The notes under the pieces were generated by a model. The model ran no database searches and was not told the DNA's origin. It saw only the letters and a program-made list of their open reading frames with translations. A DNA stretch of 19,713 nt from assembly GCA_938038035.1 (NCBI GenBank), contig CALHQV010000104.1, positions 1 through 19,713 on the forward strand, in the 5' to 3' direction. The DNA is from an uncultured Gemella sp. (GTDB lineage: Bacteria; Bacillota; Bacilli; Staphylococcales; Gemellaceae). Of the stretch, positions 1-7,452 are shown one piece after another. The position numbers were made by a program, and so were the translations under genes. Every line of letters begins with the position of its first letter. Position 1 is the stretch's first letter.

Positions 1-1
1 G

Positions 2-54
2 GTTTATTGATATCTAAATTCGCTTTATAAAAGCTTTTTAGATATCTAATAAAC
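2..54. repeat. Long AT-rich inverted repeat
   Basis: Arms at 2-18 and 37-54 (GTTTATTGATATCTAAA and its complement with one extra base) enclose a loop that itself contains GCTTT/AAGC. It lies downstream of the diaminopimelate cluster. It could be a terminator for a gene outside the window or a small mobile repeat. No uridine tract is visible inside the window. Confidence 0.55.
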
Positions 55-59
55 TTTGC

Positions 60-114
60 GGGGGTGACTCGACAAAATCGATTTCTCTGAAATCACGATT
101 TCTGAGTCACTCCC
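60..114. repeat. Dispersed hairpin repeat, copy 1
   Basis: Outer arms GGGGGTGACTC (60-70) and GAGTCACTCCC (104-114) can pair, with inner partial pairing around AAATCG and CGATTT. Related copies lie at 2141-2196 and, as a right half only, at 16775-16799. It is the first strong hairpin downstream of the deacetylase gene and may act as an operon-end structure, but it lacks a clear T tract on the minus strand. Confidence 0.6.
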
Positions 115-140
115 GTTTATCTTACTAAAAAACCAAAAAA

Positions 141-1298
141 TTACTCGTTATAATATTTTAATATACCAAGGTAATATTGAACCCCTACTTTTAGTATTTT
201 TTCATCGAAGTTGAAAGTTGGTGTATGCAGTCCAGAAACATAGTTTTTCTCTTCGTTTCTTAAACCTAAAAAGCTATAGTTTATAGGAGAAAGTCTACTA
301 AAGAATGAAAAATCTTCCCCATATAGATAAGCTTCCTCTAACTCAATATAGTCGATACTTTCTTTTTCTATAACTTCTCTAATTACTTGATAAGGAACTT
401 TATCATTGATTACCGCAGGATATCCTTCAGCAAAGTCAACTCGAATACTTGCACCAGTAAGATGCTCAAGTCCTACACGCGTATTTTCAATTGCAGCTTT
501 GATTGTCGCTAAATCTTCCATACTGTATGTTCTAATCGTCCCTTCCAGATATGCATTCTCAGCAACGACATTCATCGCATCCCCACCGTACATTTTACCG
601 ATATGAATAATGTTAGTGTTACGTGCTTTAGTATGTAACGCATTAAGTTTCAACATCTCTTGGAAGAACATTGTAGCCGTATTAAGCGCATCGATTCCAG
701 TATTTTTCAAACCAACATGTGCTGCACGACCTTTAATATAAATTCTATATTCATTAGCACTAGCCATGATTTCTTTTGATTTAGAAACTATATGCCCCTC
801 AGGATAATCTGGATTCATATGCAGGGCATAACTTGCTAAAATATTATAATGTGAAAAATCAAAATCATTGATTAATAAATTTCCACCGCCGAAAGTTTCT
901 TCAGCAGGTTGAAATACAAAAATACTATTTACCTTCGTAGCATTATTTTTGTAATAATCAGCTGCTTCAATAACACTTCCTAAAAGCATAGTCGTGTGAC
1001 CATCGTGACCACATGCATGCATTACTCCATCATTTTTTGATTTAAAATCAACATCATTTTCCTCTGTAATTGGCAATGCATCAATATCAGCTCTAAATAA
1101 AATCGTATCTTTAGTTTCTACGCTTGCTTTAAAAATTACTACCAACCCTGTCTCAAGAGTTTCTTGATATTCTATACCATATTCTTTTAAGATACTAGCA
1201 ATAAATTCTTTAGTTTTATGCTCTTCCAAAGATAACTCTGGATTTTGGTGCAGATGTCTACGCCATGATGTTAAATTCTCTTCAGTAATTACTTTCAT
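141..1298 (-). CDS. ykuR: N-acetyldiaminopimelate deacetylase (M20 family)
   Basis: Cytosolic metal-dependent amidohydrolase. It would remove acetate from N-acetyl-LL-2,6-diaminopimelate in the acetylase route to DAP and lysine. The 385 residues are close to the family length. Visible metal-site residues are D71 in RADIDALP, C96 and H98 in MHACGHDGH, E133-E134 in PAEE, H160 in ALHMNP, and the late GLHTPTFNF histidine. The ATG at 1298 follows AGGAAGAG by three bases. The gene starts 17 bases after dapH and closes the cluster. M20 enzymes include many N-acyl amino acid hydrolases, so the substrate is assigned from the neighbouring acetyltransferase, dapA and dapB. Confidence 0.9.
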   Translation of the reverse strand: MKVITEENLTSWRRHLHQNPELSLEEHKTKEFIASILKEYGIEYQETLETGLVVIFKASVETKDTILFRADIDALPITEENDVDFKSKNDGVMHACGHDGHTTMLLGSVIEAADYYKNNATKVNSIFVFQPAEETFGGGNLLINDFDFSHYNILASYALHMNPDYPEGHIVSKSKEIMASANEYRIYIKGRAAHVGLKNTGIDALNTATMFFQEMLKLNALHTKARNTNIIHIGKMYGGDAMNVVAENAYLEGTIRTYSMEDLATIKAAIENTRVGLEHLTGASIRVDFAEGYPAVINDKVPYQVIREVIEKESIDYIELEEAYLYGEDFSFFSRLSPINYSFLGLRNEEKNYVSGLHTPTFNFDEKILKVGVQYYLGILKYYNE

Positions 1299-1315
1299 CT
1301 TCTCTTCCTACTTTA

Positions 1316-2017
1316 TTATAAGTTTCTTAATTCTGCAATAATATCTACTTTTTCTTCTGCAACTTCACTACGTGTTTTAATTACTCGTGCAGGTACTCCC
1401 GCTACAACATCACCACTAGCTACATCTTTTGTTACTACACTTCCAGCTGCAACAACGGCATTGTCACCAATTTGAACACCTTCTAACACTACCGCATTAG
1501 CACCGATAAGAACATTATTACCTACACGTACTGGTGTAGCATTAGCTGGTTCGATAACTCCTGATAATACAGATCCAGCACCAACGTGAGAGTTTTCTCC
1601 AACTTCTGCACGTCCACCTAAAATAGCATTCATATCGATCATAGTGTTTTTACCAATCTTAGCTCCGATATTAATAACAGCACCCATCATGATAACCGCA
1701 TTATCCCCAATAATAACATGTTCACGAATTGAACAACCTGGCTCGATACGAGCGTTAAACTGAGTTAAATCAATCATCGGCACACCGCTATTACGGCGAT
1801 CATTTTCTACTCGGTGATTTACTACCACAGCTTTGTTAGCTTCGTAAAATTCCACCCAATCAGCGAAATCTGCAAAAATAACTCTTGAGTTTCCTTCACC
1901 ATACACTTCTAATGTTTCTGGAAATTCTACTTCAGCGTTAAAATTAACGTAAACTTTTACCGGTGTTTTCTTTTTAGATGTTGCTATAAATTTAATAATC
2001 TCTTCTGTTGATTTCAT
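1316..2017 (-). CDS. dapH: Tetrahydrodipicolinate N-acetyltransferase
   Basis: Acetyl-CoA-dependent enzyme that acetylates 2,3,4,5-tetrahydropyridine-2,6-dicarboxylate, the product of DapB, in the Bacillus-type acetylase branch of DAP synthesis. It has 233 residues. The N-terminal third is an alpha/beta domain. From about residue 88 to 215 there are hexapeptide repeats of the left-handed beta-helix class (for example VIIGDN, AKIGKN, AEVGEN, VQIGDN), as in trimeric acyltransferases. The ATG at 2017 is preceded by AGGAG with six bases between. It is separated from dapB by 276 bp containing repeats and its own promoter, and the deacetylase gene follows immediately. The succinylase version (dapD of Proteobacteria) is less likely given the deacetylase partner. 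Confidence 0.92.
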   Translation of the reverse strand: MKSTEEIIKFIATSKKKTPVKVYVNFNAEVEFPETLEVYGEGNSRVIFADFADWVEFYEANKAVVVNHRVENDRRNSGVPMIDLTQFNARIEPGCSIREHVIIGDNAVIMMGAVINIGAKIGKNTMIDMNAILGGRAEVGENSHVGAGSVLSGVIEPANATPVRVGNNVLIGANAVVLEGVQIGDNAVVAAGSVVTKDVASGDVVAGVPARVIKTRSEVAEEKVDIIAELRNL

Positions 2018-2050
2018 TTCTTTCTCCTATTATCTATATGATTTTTTTCT

Positions 2051-2079
2051 ATTTTATATTTAATTTTTACATATGTCAA
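2051..2079 (-). promoter_or_regulatory. Sigma-A-type promoter for dapH and deacetylase
   Basis: On the minus strand TTGACA (2079-2074), a 17-base spacer and TAAAAT (2056-2051) lie about 35 bases upstream of the dapH start. The -35 is perfect. This would allow dapH and the deacetylase gene to be transcribed without passing the lysine riboswitch. Confidence 0.7.
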
Positions 2080-2140
2080 TCTAACTTTATTATAGTATTT
2101 CTATCATTTATAATTTAAATGGCAATACCGAACCACTACA

Positions 2141-2196
2141 GGAAGTAACTCGACAAAATCTTGATTCTTCGAAATCACAATTTTTGAGTAACACCC
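2141..2196. repeat. Dispersed hairpin repeat, copy 2 (degraded)
   Basis: Same layout as copy 1: GGAAGTAACTC (2141-2151), then CGACAAAATC, then GAAATCACAATTTTT and GAGTAACACCC (2186-2196). Single changes in both arms weaken the pairing compared with copy 1. Confidence 0.6.
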
Positions 2197-2200
2197 ACAT

Positions 2201-2247
2201 GGAGACGACTCAAAATATTATTTTCGTAAAATCACTTGAGTCGCTCC
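2201..2247. repeat. Short hairpin repeat, related arms
   Basis: Arms GGAGACGACTCAA (2201-2213) and TTGAGTCGCTCC (2236-2247) pair apart from one bulged base, with an inner ATTTT/AAAAT pairing. It directly follows copy 2 in the dapB-dapH gap and has similar GACTC/GAGTC arms. It may weakly end transcription after dapB, but no uridine run follows on the minus strand. Confidence 0.55.
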
Positions 2248-2293
2248 AAACTTTATTATCTTACACTAACCTTATTATTCTCTACTAACTTTA

Positions 2294-3037
2294 TTATTTT
2301 ATACCTAGTACATCTTTCATAGAATATAATCTAGGTTCTTCTACACTGTTAAGCCACTTTGCTGCTGTAACAGATCCTTTTGCAAACATCTTTTTACTTA
2401 GAGCTGTATGTTTAATTTCAATTACCTCATCCTCACCAGCAAAAATCACTTCATGCTCACCTACTATAGTTCCACCACGAACTGCATGAATTCCAATCTC
2501 TTTTTCTTGGCGTTTCATATCTCCGTGACGACCATAAACTCTGTTATAGTCTTCTACATCTTTAACCGCATCAACTAACATTTTTGCAGTGCCACTAGGA
2601 GCATCTACTTTTTTATTATGATGTTTTTCAATAACTTCGATATCATATCCTAGTAACAGTTCACTAGCTTTTTTCACTAACTCTACTAAGACATTTACTC
2701 CTAAACTGTAATTCCCAGCATAAACTACCCCTACTTGTGTAGCTAGGTCATCGATTAATTCTAATTCTTCTGTAGTATGACCAGTTGTCGCAATAACGAC
2801 TTTCGTTGCTGTACGTTTAGCATACTCCACTAAAGATGCAGTACCTGCATGATGAGAAAAATCAATAATTACATCAGCCACCTTTTCTAAACCTTCATAT
2901 GAAGTATAAGTTGGAAATTTCTCCTCTAATAATTCGCGACCTACACCTGCAACGATTTCTAAATCAGTACTATCTTGAATATAGTTTTTTAGAACTTGTC
3001 CCATAGTTCCATTATAACCACTTAATAAAACTCTCAT
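2294..3037 (-). CDS. dapB: 4-hydroxy-tetrahydrodipicolinate reductase
   Basis: NAD(P)H-dependent reductase that makes tetrahydrodipicolinate from the DapA product. It has 247 residues, normal for the family. The N-terminal dinucleotide-binding motif GYNGTMG is at residues 7-13. The family signature EKHHNKKVDAPSGTA spans 137-151 and carries the catalytic histidine pair (H139-H140) and K143. The ATG at 3037 lies two bases after the dapA stop codon. Its ribosome-binding site AAGGAG is inside the end of dapA, so the two are probably translationally coupled. No anomalies seen. Confidence 0.96.
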   Translation of the reverse strand: MRVLLSGYNGTMGQVLKNYIQDSTDLEIVAGVGRELLEEKFPTYTSYEGLEKVADVIIDFSHHAGTASLVEYAKRTATKVVIATTGHTTEELELIDDLATQVGVVYAGNYSLGVNVLVELVKKASELLLGYDIEVIEKHHNKKVDAPSGTAKMLVDAVKDVEDYNRVYGRHGDMKRQEKEIGIHAVRGGTIVGEHEVIFAGEDEVIEIKHTALSKKMFAKGSVTAAKWLNSVEEPRLYSMKDVLGIK

Positions 3038-3039
3038 TT

Positions 3040-3930
3040 TTATTCTCCTTGTAATGAACTAAGTCTTGCGATTTCTTGCTCTAATCTTGTCGCTAATGTT
3101 GGTGCTACATGAGTCATTGGTAGACGATAGTGACAAGCTGATTTTCCGATTAATTCTACACATTTTTTTACTGGCATTGGGTTTGGCTCAGCGAATAACA
3201 TGTGGATGAAGTCTAGATATTTAAGTTGAAGAGCAAATGCTTTGTCCACTTGTCTTTCTAAAGCGTATTTACACATTAAGTGTGTCGCTTTTGGATAAAC
3301 GTTAGCTAAAACAGAGATTGTCCCTTTACCACCAGCTAAAATAATTGGTACGTTAATATCATCATTTCCTGAGTAAATATCAATGTTATCCCCTACTAAG
3401 TTTCTAACTGCTAAAGTATGAGCAATGTCCCCTACTGCATCTTTATACGCAACAATGTTTTTGTGTTGAGATAAGTGTAAAATAGTCTCAGGCGCCATAA
3501 CTTGCCCAGTTCTTCCTGGTACGTTATAAAGTACGATTGGTAAATCAACACTATTAGCGATTGCTTCAAAGTGTTCAATTAAACCTTGTTGACTAGTTTT
3601 AATGTAATATGGTGTTACTACTAACAATGCATCCGGTCCTAATTTTTCTATCTCTTGACTTAATCTAATTGAGTGTGCTGTATCGTTAACCCCACTACCA
3701 GCGATAACTGGTACACGTCCTGCCACTCTATCAATCGCGAATTTAATAACCGCTACTTGCTCATCATCAGGCATAGTTGAACTCTCACCTGTAGTTCCAG
3801 CTACGATAATCGCATCTGTTCCCTCACTAATTTGGAATTCGATTAACTCTCCAAATGTTTCATAATCTACACTTCCATCCTCGAAAAATGGTGTTACTAT
3901 TGCTACTCCGCTTCCTGTATAAATTGTCAT
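3040..3930 (-). CDS. dapA: 4-hydroxy-tetrahydrodipicolinate synthase
   Basis: Class I aldolase that condenses pyruvate with aspartate semialdehyde, the first committed step to DAP and lysine. It has 296 residues. GTTGES at 45-50 is the pyruvate-binding loop. Y135 in YNVPGRTG and K163 in VAYKDAVGD (Schiff-base lysine) are in the expected places. AAGGAG precedes the ATG at 3930. It sits between lysA (69 bp upstream) and dapB (2 bp downstream) in one transcription unit under the lysine riboswitch. Many Gram-positive DapA enzymes are not feedback-inhibited by lysine, so RNA-level control would be the main lysine response here; that last point is inference. Confidence 0.96.
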   Translation of the reverse strand: MTIYTGSGVAIVTPFFEDGSVDYETFGELIEFQISEGTDAIIVAGTTGESSTMPDDEQVAVIKFAIDRVAGRVPVIAGSGVNDTAHSIRLSQEIEKLGPDALLVVTPYYIKTSQQGLIEHFEAIANSVDLPIVLYNVPGRTGQVMAPETILHLSQHKNIVAYKDAVGDIAHTLAVRNLVGDNIDIYSGNDDINVPIILAGGKGTISVLANVYPKATHLMCKYALERQVDKAFALQLKYLDFIHMLFAEPNPMPVKKCVELIGKSACHYRLPMTHVAPTLATRLEQEIARLSSLQGE

Positions 3931-3999
3931 AATCTTGTTCTCCTTGTATCTATGTTATTTTTGTATATTTTTAATAATATTTTTTACTTATTTTTTGAA

Positions 4000-5292
4000 T
4001 TAAATATCTTGTCTAATTAAATCTTCTAAAGTTTCACCTTTTACTACCAGGCGACTAGTTCCATCTTTTACAAATACTACCGGTAATTTCGGTAATCTAT
4101 TGTAATTACTACTCATACTATAGTTATATGCCCCTGTCGATGATACTAATAGTAAGTCACCTTGCTCAGCTTTAGGTAGTTTTGCATCCATTACTAACAT
4201 GTCTCCAGACTCACAACACTTACCAGCGACTGTATAAGTTGTATCTGCTTCTTCATTCATCTTGTTAGCTAACATCGCCTCGTATTTTGCTTTATATAAT
4301 GCATAACGAGGATTATCTGCCATACCACCATCAACGAACACATATTCACGACCTGCAAAAGTCTTCTTAACTCCACCTACACTGTATAATGTGCTACCTG
4401 CGTTACATGTTAAACTTCTACCTGGCTCAATAACTACCTTAGTTAAATCTAAACCAAAATTATCACTTTCACGTTCAACTACTTCGATATACTCTCTTAA
4501 AAATTCAGCAAGTTCAAAAGGTCTATCTTCTTCAGTATAATAAACTCCGAAACCTCCACCTAGATTAAGAACACTTATAGTTAAACCTAATCTTTCTTGA
4601 ACTTTTTTCGTAAATTCCATAACCACTTTTACAGCTTCGAAAAATGAAGTTTTCTCAAAAATTTGTGATCCGATGTGTGAGTGGAATCCTACGAAGTTAA
4701 GATTGCTTTGATTATTAATATCTACGATTAAATCATAAATTGTTTCATCATATACTGAATAGCCAAATTTCGAATCATCTTTTGCGGTTTTAATGTATTC
4801 ATGGGTATGAGCATCGATACCTGTATTAATTCTTAATAATACATCTACAGTATTTCCACTCTCCCTTACGATTTCATTAATCATTTCATATTCATAGTCA
4901 TTATCTACAACGATAGTTCCTACACCAACTTCTAAAGCATATTGTAGTTCCTCACGAGTTTTATTATTTCCATGGAAATAAGCTCGTCTCATATCATATC
5001 CAGCTTTATATGCTGTATGAATTTCACCAAGTGAAACCACATCTACACCTAAGCCTTCTCTACTAGCAATTCTTAATACCTCTAAACAACTAAAAGCTTT
5101 CGATGCGTAAAGAACTTCTGTATTGAACCTCGAACTTTTGAAATTGTTAATAAAAGTTCTACATTGATTCACTAACATATTCTCATCATAAACATAAAGT
5201 GGTGTGCCATATTGAGCTTTTAACTCACTAACTCCAACTCCTGAAATATTCAGTTCACCATTTTCTACCGTCATACCATCAAATAATCTCAT
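4000..5292 (-). CDS. lysA: Diaminopimelate decarboxylase
   Basis: PLP-dependent fold-III enzyme that converts meso-DAP to lysine, the last step of the pathway. It has 430 residues from the chosen start. K65 in YASKAFSC is the PLP lysine. Later come HGNNKT, the glycine-rich GGGFGVYY phosphate-binding loop, EPGRSL, and CCESGD near the C terminus, which completes the active site of the dimer. A TTG five codons upstream would also be in frame, but AAGGAG lies seven bases before the ATG at 5292 and overlaps that TTG, so the ATG is preferred. It is the first gene after the lysine riboswitch. Confidence 0.95.
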   Translation of the reverse strand: MRLFDGMTVENGELNISGVGVSELKAQYGTPLYVYDENMLVNQCRTFINNFKSSRFNTEVLYASKAFSCLEVLRIASREGLGVDVVSLGEIHTAYKAGYDMRRAYFHGNNKTREELQYALEVGVGTIVVDNDYEYEMINEIVRESGNTVDVLLRINTGIDAHTHEYIKTAKDDSKFGYSVYDETIYDLIVDINNQSNLNFVGFHSHIGSQIFEKTSFFEAVKVVMEFTKKVQERLGLTISVLNLGGGFGVYYTEEDRPFELAEFLREYIEVVERESDNFGLDLTKVVIEPGRSLTCNAGSTLYSVGGVKKTFAGREYVFVDGGMADNPRYALYKAKYEAMLANKMNEEADTTYTVAGKCCESGDMLVMDAKLPKAEQGDLLLVSSTGAYNYSMSSNYNRLPKLPVVFVKDGTSRLVVKGETLEDLIRQDI

Positions 5293-5314
5293 TACTTTCT
5301 CCTTCAAATAAGTT

Positions 5315-5354
5315 ATAAAAAATAGACTACAAGAACAAAAGGTCCTTGTAGTCT
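5315..5354 (-). terminator. Riboswitch expression-platform terminator
   Basis: On the minus strand AGACTACAAG (5354-5345) and CTTGTAGTCT (5333-5324) form a perfect 10-bp stem, followed by TATTTTTTATAA. It stands between the lysine aptamer and the lysA ribosome-binding site, as expected for premature termination when lysine is bound. Confidence 0.88.
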
Positions 5355-5386
5355 AGCTTATGATTCTATCCTATTCCTCTTGCCCT

Positions 5387-5524
5387 TATTATAAAAAGCT
5401 CACCATGAAGAAAATGGGCATTTTCTAATGACAGTGCTATGCCTATTCGACATAACCCCAGTGAATTTAATCACTTCGGCGATGCTACCTTTTAAATTAG
5501 TCATCGCGGCCTCTTTTTATAATA
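5387..5524 (-). promoter_or_regulatory. Lysine riboswitch (L box)
   Basis: The minus strand carries the conserved lysine-aptamer blocks in order: AGAGGCCGCG, then AGCATCGCCGAAGTG, CACTGGGGTTATG, GGCATAGCACTGTCA, and finally CATGGTGAGC. A long P1 helix closes it (TATTATAAAAAG near 5513-5524 pairing with CTTTTTATAATA at 5387-5398). It is placed between the lysA promoter and the terminator hairpin. When lysine is scarce, lysA-dapA-dapB should be expressed. Confidence 0.92.
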
Positions 5525-5547
5525 CTTAATCTATTTATGTTATAAAA

Positions 5548-5576
5548 ATAATATCATGTTTTAAAATTATTGTCAA
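5548..5576 (-). promoter_or_regulatory. Promoter of the lysA operon
   Basis: Minus strand TTGACA (5576-5571), 17-base spacer, TATTAT (5553-5548), about 24 bases upstream of the riboswitch P1. The -35 is perfect and the -10 has one mismatch. Confidence 0.85.
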
Positions 5577-5640
5577 TAGTTTTCAGAAAATTTTTATAAT
5601 ATTCTATTTTTGAACCATGTATATACACAATTAATAATAC

Positions 5641-5669
5641 TTGTAATTAACTTTTAAAACAACTATAAT
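5641..5669 (+). promoter_or_regulatory. Promoter of the thioredoxin-like gene
   Basis: TTGTAA (5641-5646), 17-base spacer, TATAAT (5664-5669). The leader then holds a small stem, AAGACG (5686-5691) with CGTCTT (5705-5710), with no uridine run after it. It may stabilise the 5' end of the message. Confidence 0.65.
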
Positions 5670-5737
5670 ATACACATATTAAAAGAAGACGTATTACTAC
5701 ACTGCGTCTTATAGGAAAAATAAAAGGAAGATAAAAT

Positions 5738-6061
5738 ATGATTGACTTTACAAACAACGACGATTTAAATAAAATCATCAGTGACAATGACATAGCTATT
5801 ATTCAATACGGAACAGCCACTTGCATGCCATGTCACTCAATAAAAAACAGAATTACTACGTGGCAAGAAGATCACAAAGACATCGTAGCATACTACATTT
5901 CATTAGAAGAAAATATGGAAATTGCCGCTCAACGAGGAATTCTTTCAGCACCAACTGTAGAAGTATATATTGAAGGAAGATTATCTATTCAAAAAAGCGG
6001 CTACTTCAGTCTAGATGAAATTCTAGAAAAAGTTAGTACTGTAAGTGAACAAATGAAATAA
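5738..6061 (+). CDS. Thioredoxin-like protein
   Basis: Small cytosolic thiol-disulphide protein of 107 residues with a single thioredoxin fold. The redox site is C29-M-P-C32 within TATCMPCHS, so the usual W-C-G-P-C is replaced by T-C-M-P-C. The cis-proline is P72 in SAPTVEVYIEG. There is no signal peptide. AAGGAAG precedes the ATG at 5738. It is transcribed alone, divergently from the lysine operon, and ends at a strong terminator. The altered CxxC dipeptide suggests a specialised partner rather than the housekeeping thioredoxin. The substrate is unknown, so I give no gene symbol. Confidence 0.85.
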   Translation: MIDFTNNDDLNKIISDNDIAIIQYGTATCMPCHSIKNRITTWQEDHKDIVAYYISLEENMEIAAQRGILSAPTVEVYIEGRLSIQKSGYFSLDEILEKVSTVSEQMK

Positions 6062-6069
6062 AAAAATAA

Positions 6070-6098
6070 GCGATTCAAAGTTATTATTTTTGAATCGC
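6070..6098. terminator. Bidirectional terminator
   Basis: A perfect 10-bp stem, GCGATTCAAA (6070-6079) and TTTGAATCGC (6089-6098), lies between two convergent genes. T-rich sequence follows on both strands: TCTTATTATT on plus and TTATTTTTTT on minus. It can serve both the thioredoxin-like gene and the nuclease gene. Confidence 0.88.
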
Positions 6099-6121
6099 TC
6101 TTATTATTAGTTATGGATTTA

Positions 6122-7009
6122 TTAGGCTAATATATCAACAGGATCTCTTCCTAATAGTTGCTTAACTTGATTAATATCTATAATCCTAAATTCTTCAATA
6201 TTTGACTCTAGCGCTCGTACAGCTTTCGTTACCCTCGATGTATCGATAAGTAATATCTTTTCATATTCAGGTACTTTTTCTTCTGCCCTCTTAAGAAATC
6301 TCATAACATGCTCAGGATGTAAATATGTCTGACCTTTATATGATTTTATTTCTACTACATATTTCTTACCATTCTTTTCAAGACATAAATCAAAATCACT
6401 ACTTCTATTTTTTGGTTCCGTAACTTTATAACCAACATTTTTAAAAGCATATGCAAGCAATAATTCTTTACCTATTGGCGAAGTTAATTTCTCTAAAGCT
6501 GAAAGTAATGGTTTAGGTTTAATCTTAATAATTGATTTCTTTAATCCTTCAAGATCTTTTGTTAATAGTTTCCTATTAAAACCAATAATATAATCTTCCA
6601 CTATCGCAAAATGACCATGTGCTATACAGTTTCTAATCGCTGTCAATAAAGCATTTATTTTTGAAAAAGTAGTATACTTCGCAACTATTATTTTTTGACA
6701 ATTAGAACAAATATTACTCTCGAAAAATCTCCATTCATCATCGCTGATCACATCCTTTGAGCCTATCCACTTCACATCACGACTTTCATTCATTCCCATT
6801 CGACTCATTAAATAGGTAAATGAAAATTCATCGTAAATCTTATCAGAAATTAATTCATTTTTATCAGATTGGTATGAATCAATATTCGGTGTATACCAAA
6901 GTAATTTTTTTATTACAGTATCCATTTCTTCTGAAAGTTTAATTGGTCTAGGACTGTGGTGTATTTTATAATTTTTTTCACTTCTACTACTGCAACATTT
7001 CTTAAACAT
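6122..7009 (-). CDS. Putative HEPN plus PD-(D/E)XK nuclease, defence-type
   Basis: Not a family I can name; 295 residues. The middle contains AIRNCIAHGHF, with R126-N127-x3-H131, the R-x4-6-H pattern of HEPN ribonucleases. The C-terminal part looks like a restriction-endonuclease fold: a helix with E182, then SSDFDLCL (D205 or D207), then VVEIKSYKG (E220-x-K222). C101-x2-C104 might be half of a zinc site. AGGAG precedes the ATG at 7009 with six bases between. It is a single-gene unit with a promoter that shares a 19-bp box with hsdM. Location and domains suggest a nucleic-acid-cleaving defence protein, possibly an accessory to the type I system. The HEPN call rests on one motif; the nuclease-fold call is firmer. 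Confidence 0.65.
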   Translation of the reverse strand: MFKKCCSSRSEKNYKIHHSPRPIKLSEEMDTVIKKLLWYTPNIDSYQSDKNELISDKIYDEFSFTYLMSRMGMNESRDVKWIGSKDVISDDEWRFFESNICSNCQKIIVAKYTTFSKINALLTAIRNCIAHGHFAIVEDYIIGFNRKLLTKDLEGLKKSIIKIKPKPLLSALEKLTSPIGKELLLAYAFKNVGYKVTEPKNRSSDFDLCLEKNGKKYVVEIKSYKGQTYLHPEHVMRFLKRAEEKVPEYEKILLIDTSRVTKAVRALESNIEEFRIIDINQVKQLLGRDPVDILA

Positions 7010-7048
7010 ATCCTTCTCCTAAAGTTAAAATCTGTTTATATCAACTTT

Positions 7049-7083
7049 ATTATATCATATATTATGTACATAAAAAAAGACAC
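7049..7083 (-). promoter_or_regulatory. Nuclease-gene promoter with shared 19-bp box
   Basis: On minus, the box GTGTCTTTTTTTATGTACA (7083-7065) is followed after 10 bases by TATAAT (7054-7049). The T run would be the -35 with a 17-base spacer containing the palindrome TGTACA. The identical box at the identical spacing stands before hsdM (15220-15254). Confidence 0.7.
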
Positions 7084-7145
7084 GTATAGGTTATATACAT
7101 GTTTTTAAGAAAGAAAACTAAATTTTAAATAACTATTGATTTTCT

Positions 7146-7174
7146 TTGTGTCCTCTTCAAATTTCTGATATAAT
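7146..7174 (+). promoter_or_regulatory. Toxin mRNA promoter
   Basis: TTGTGT (7146-7151), 17-base spacer ending in TGA, TATAAT (7169-7174): a perfect -10 with a TGn extension. Transcription would begin near 7181, giving a leader of over 100 bases before the toxin start. Confidence 0.75.
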
Positions 7175-7297
7175 CAGCGATGGAGAGAGAAGTTAGGGAG
7201 TTTAATACTTCTGATAAAGATGGTGGCTACTTTTATACGGAAGGAGATGGTGCATATGCTCATAAGTAATAAAAATCTGGACGAAAGGAGTAGCAAG

Positions 7298-7402
7298 TTG
7301 TCTGCGTACGAAATTATACAAACTATTATAGGTGTAAATCTTTTGATTGCAACCGTAGTTGGTCTATGTATAAATGCGTTTAAAAATGACAATAAAAAAT
7401 AA
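7298..7402 (+). CDS. Small hydrophobic type I toxin (holin-like/TxpA-type)
   Basis: A 34-residue peptide from a TTG start: a short SAYEIIQTII head, one hydrophobic span (about residues 9-27) and a charged tail KNDNKK. This matches the short membrane toxins annotated as putative holin-like toxins in Bacillota. AAAGGAG at 7284-7290 lies seven bases before the TTG. A second in-frame start, ATG at 7256 with GGAAGGAG at 7239-7246, would give 48 residues; the TTG fits the family length better. The leader segment 7226-7234 can pair with 7286-7294 and bury the Shine-Dalgarno sequence. The 3' end overlaps a convergent antisense RNA. Expected action is membrane damage when the antitoxin RNA is lacking; this is inferred from the family. 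Confidence 0.75.
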   Translation: MSAYEIIQTIIGVNLLIATVVGLCINAFKNDNKK

Positions 7403-7435
7403 CCATCTTTACTTTAGCCGAGTAGATGGTTATTT
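7397..7435. terminator. Terminator shared by toxin and antitoxin
   Basis: Perfect 12-bp arms AAATAACCATCT (7397-7408) and AGATGGTTATTT (7424-7435) overlap the toxin stop codon. The T tract is strong on the minus strand and weak on plus, so this mainly ends the antitoxin RNA. Confidence 0.8.
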
Positions 7436-7452
7436 AATATAATCTTAAACAC

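Noticed and set aside
2018..2293. A small gene in the dapB-dapH gap
   Set aside because: The gap is filled by two hairpin repeats and a promoter; no frame has a convincing start.
7174..7392. Minus-strand open frame opposite the toxin leader
   Set aside because: No ribosome-binding site, and it covers the toxin promoter -10 and leader; the plus-strand signals are much better.
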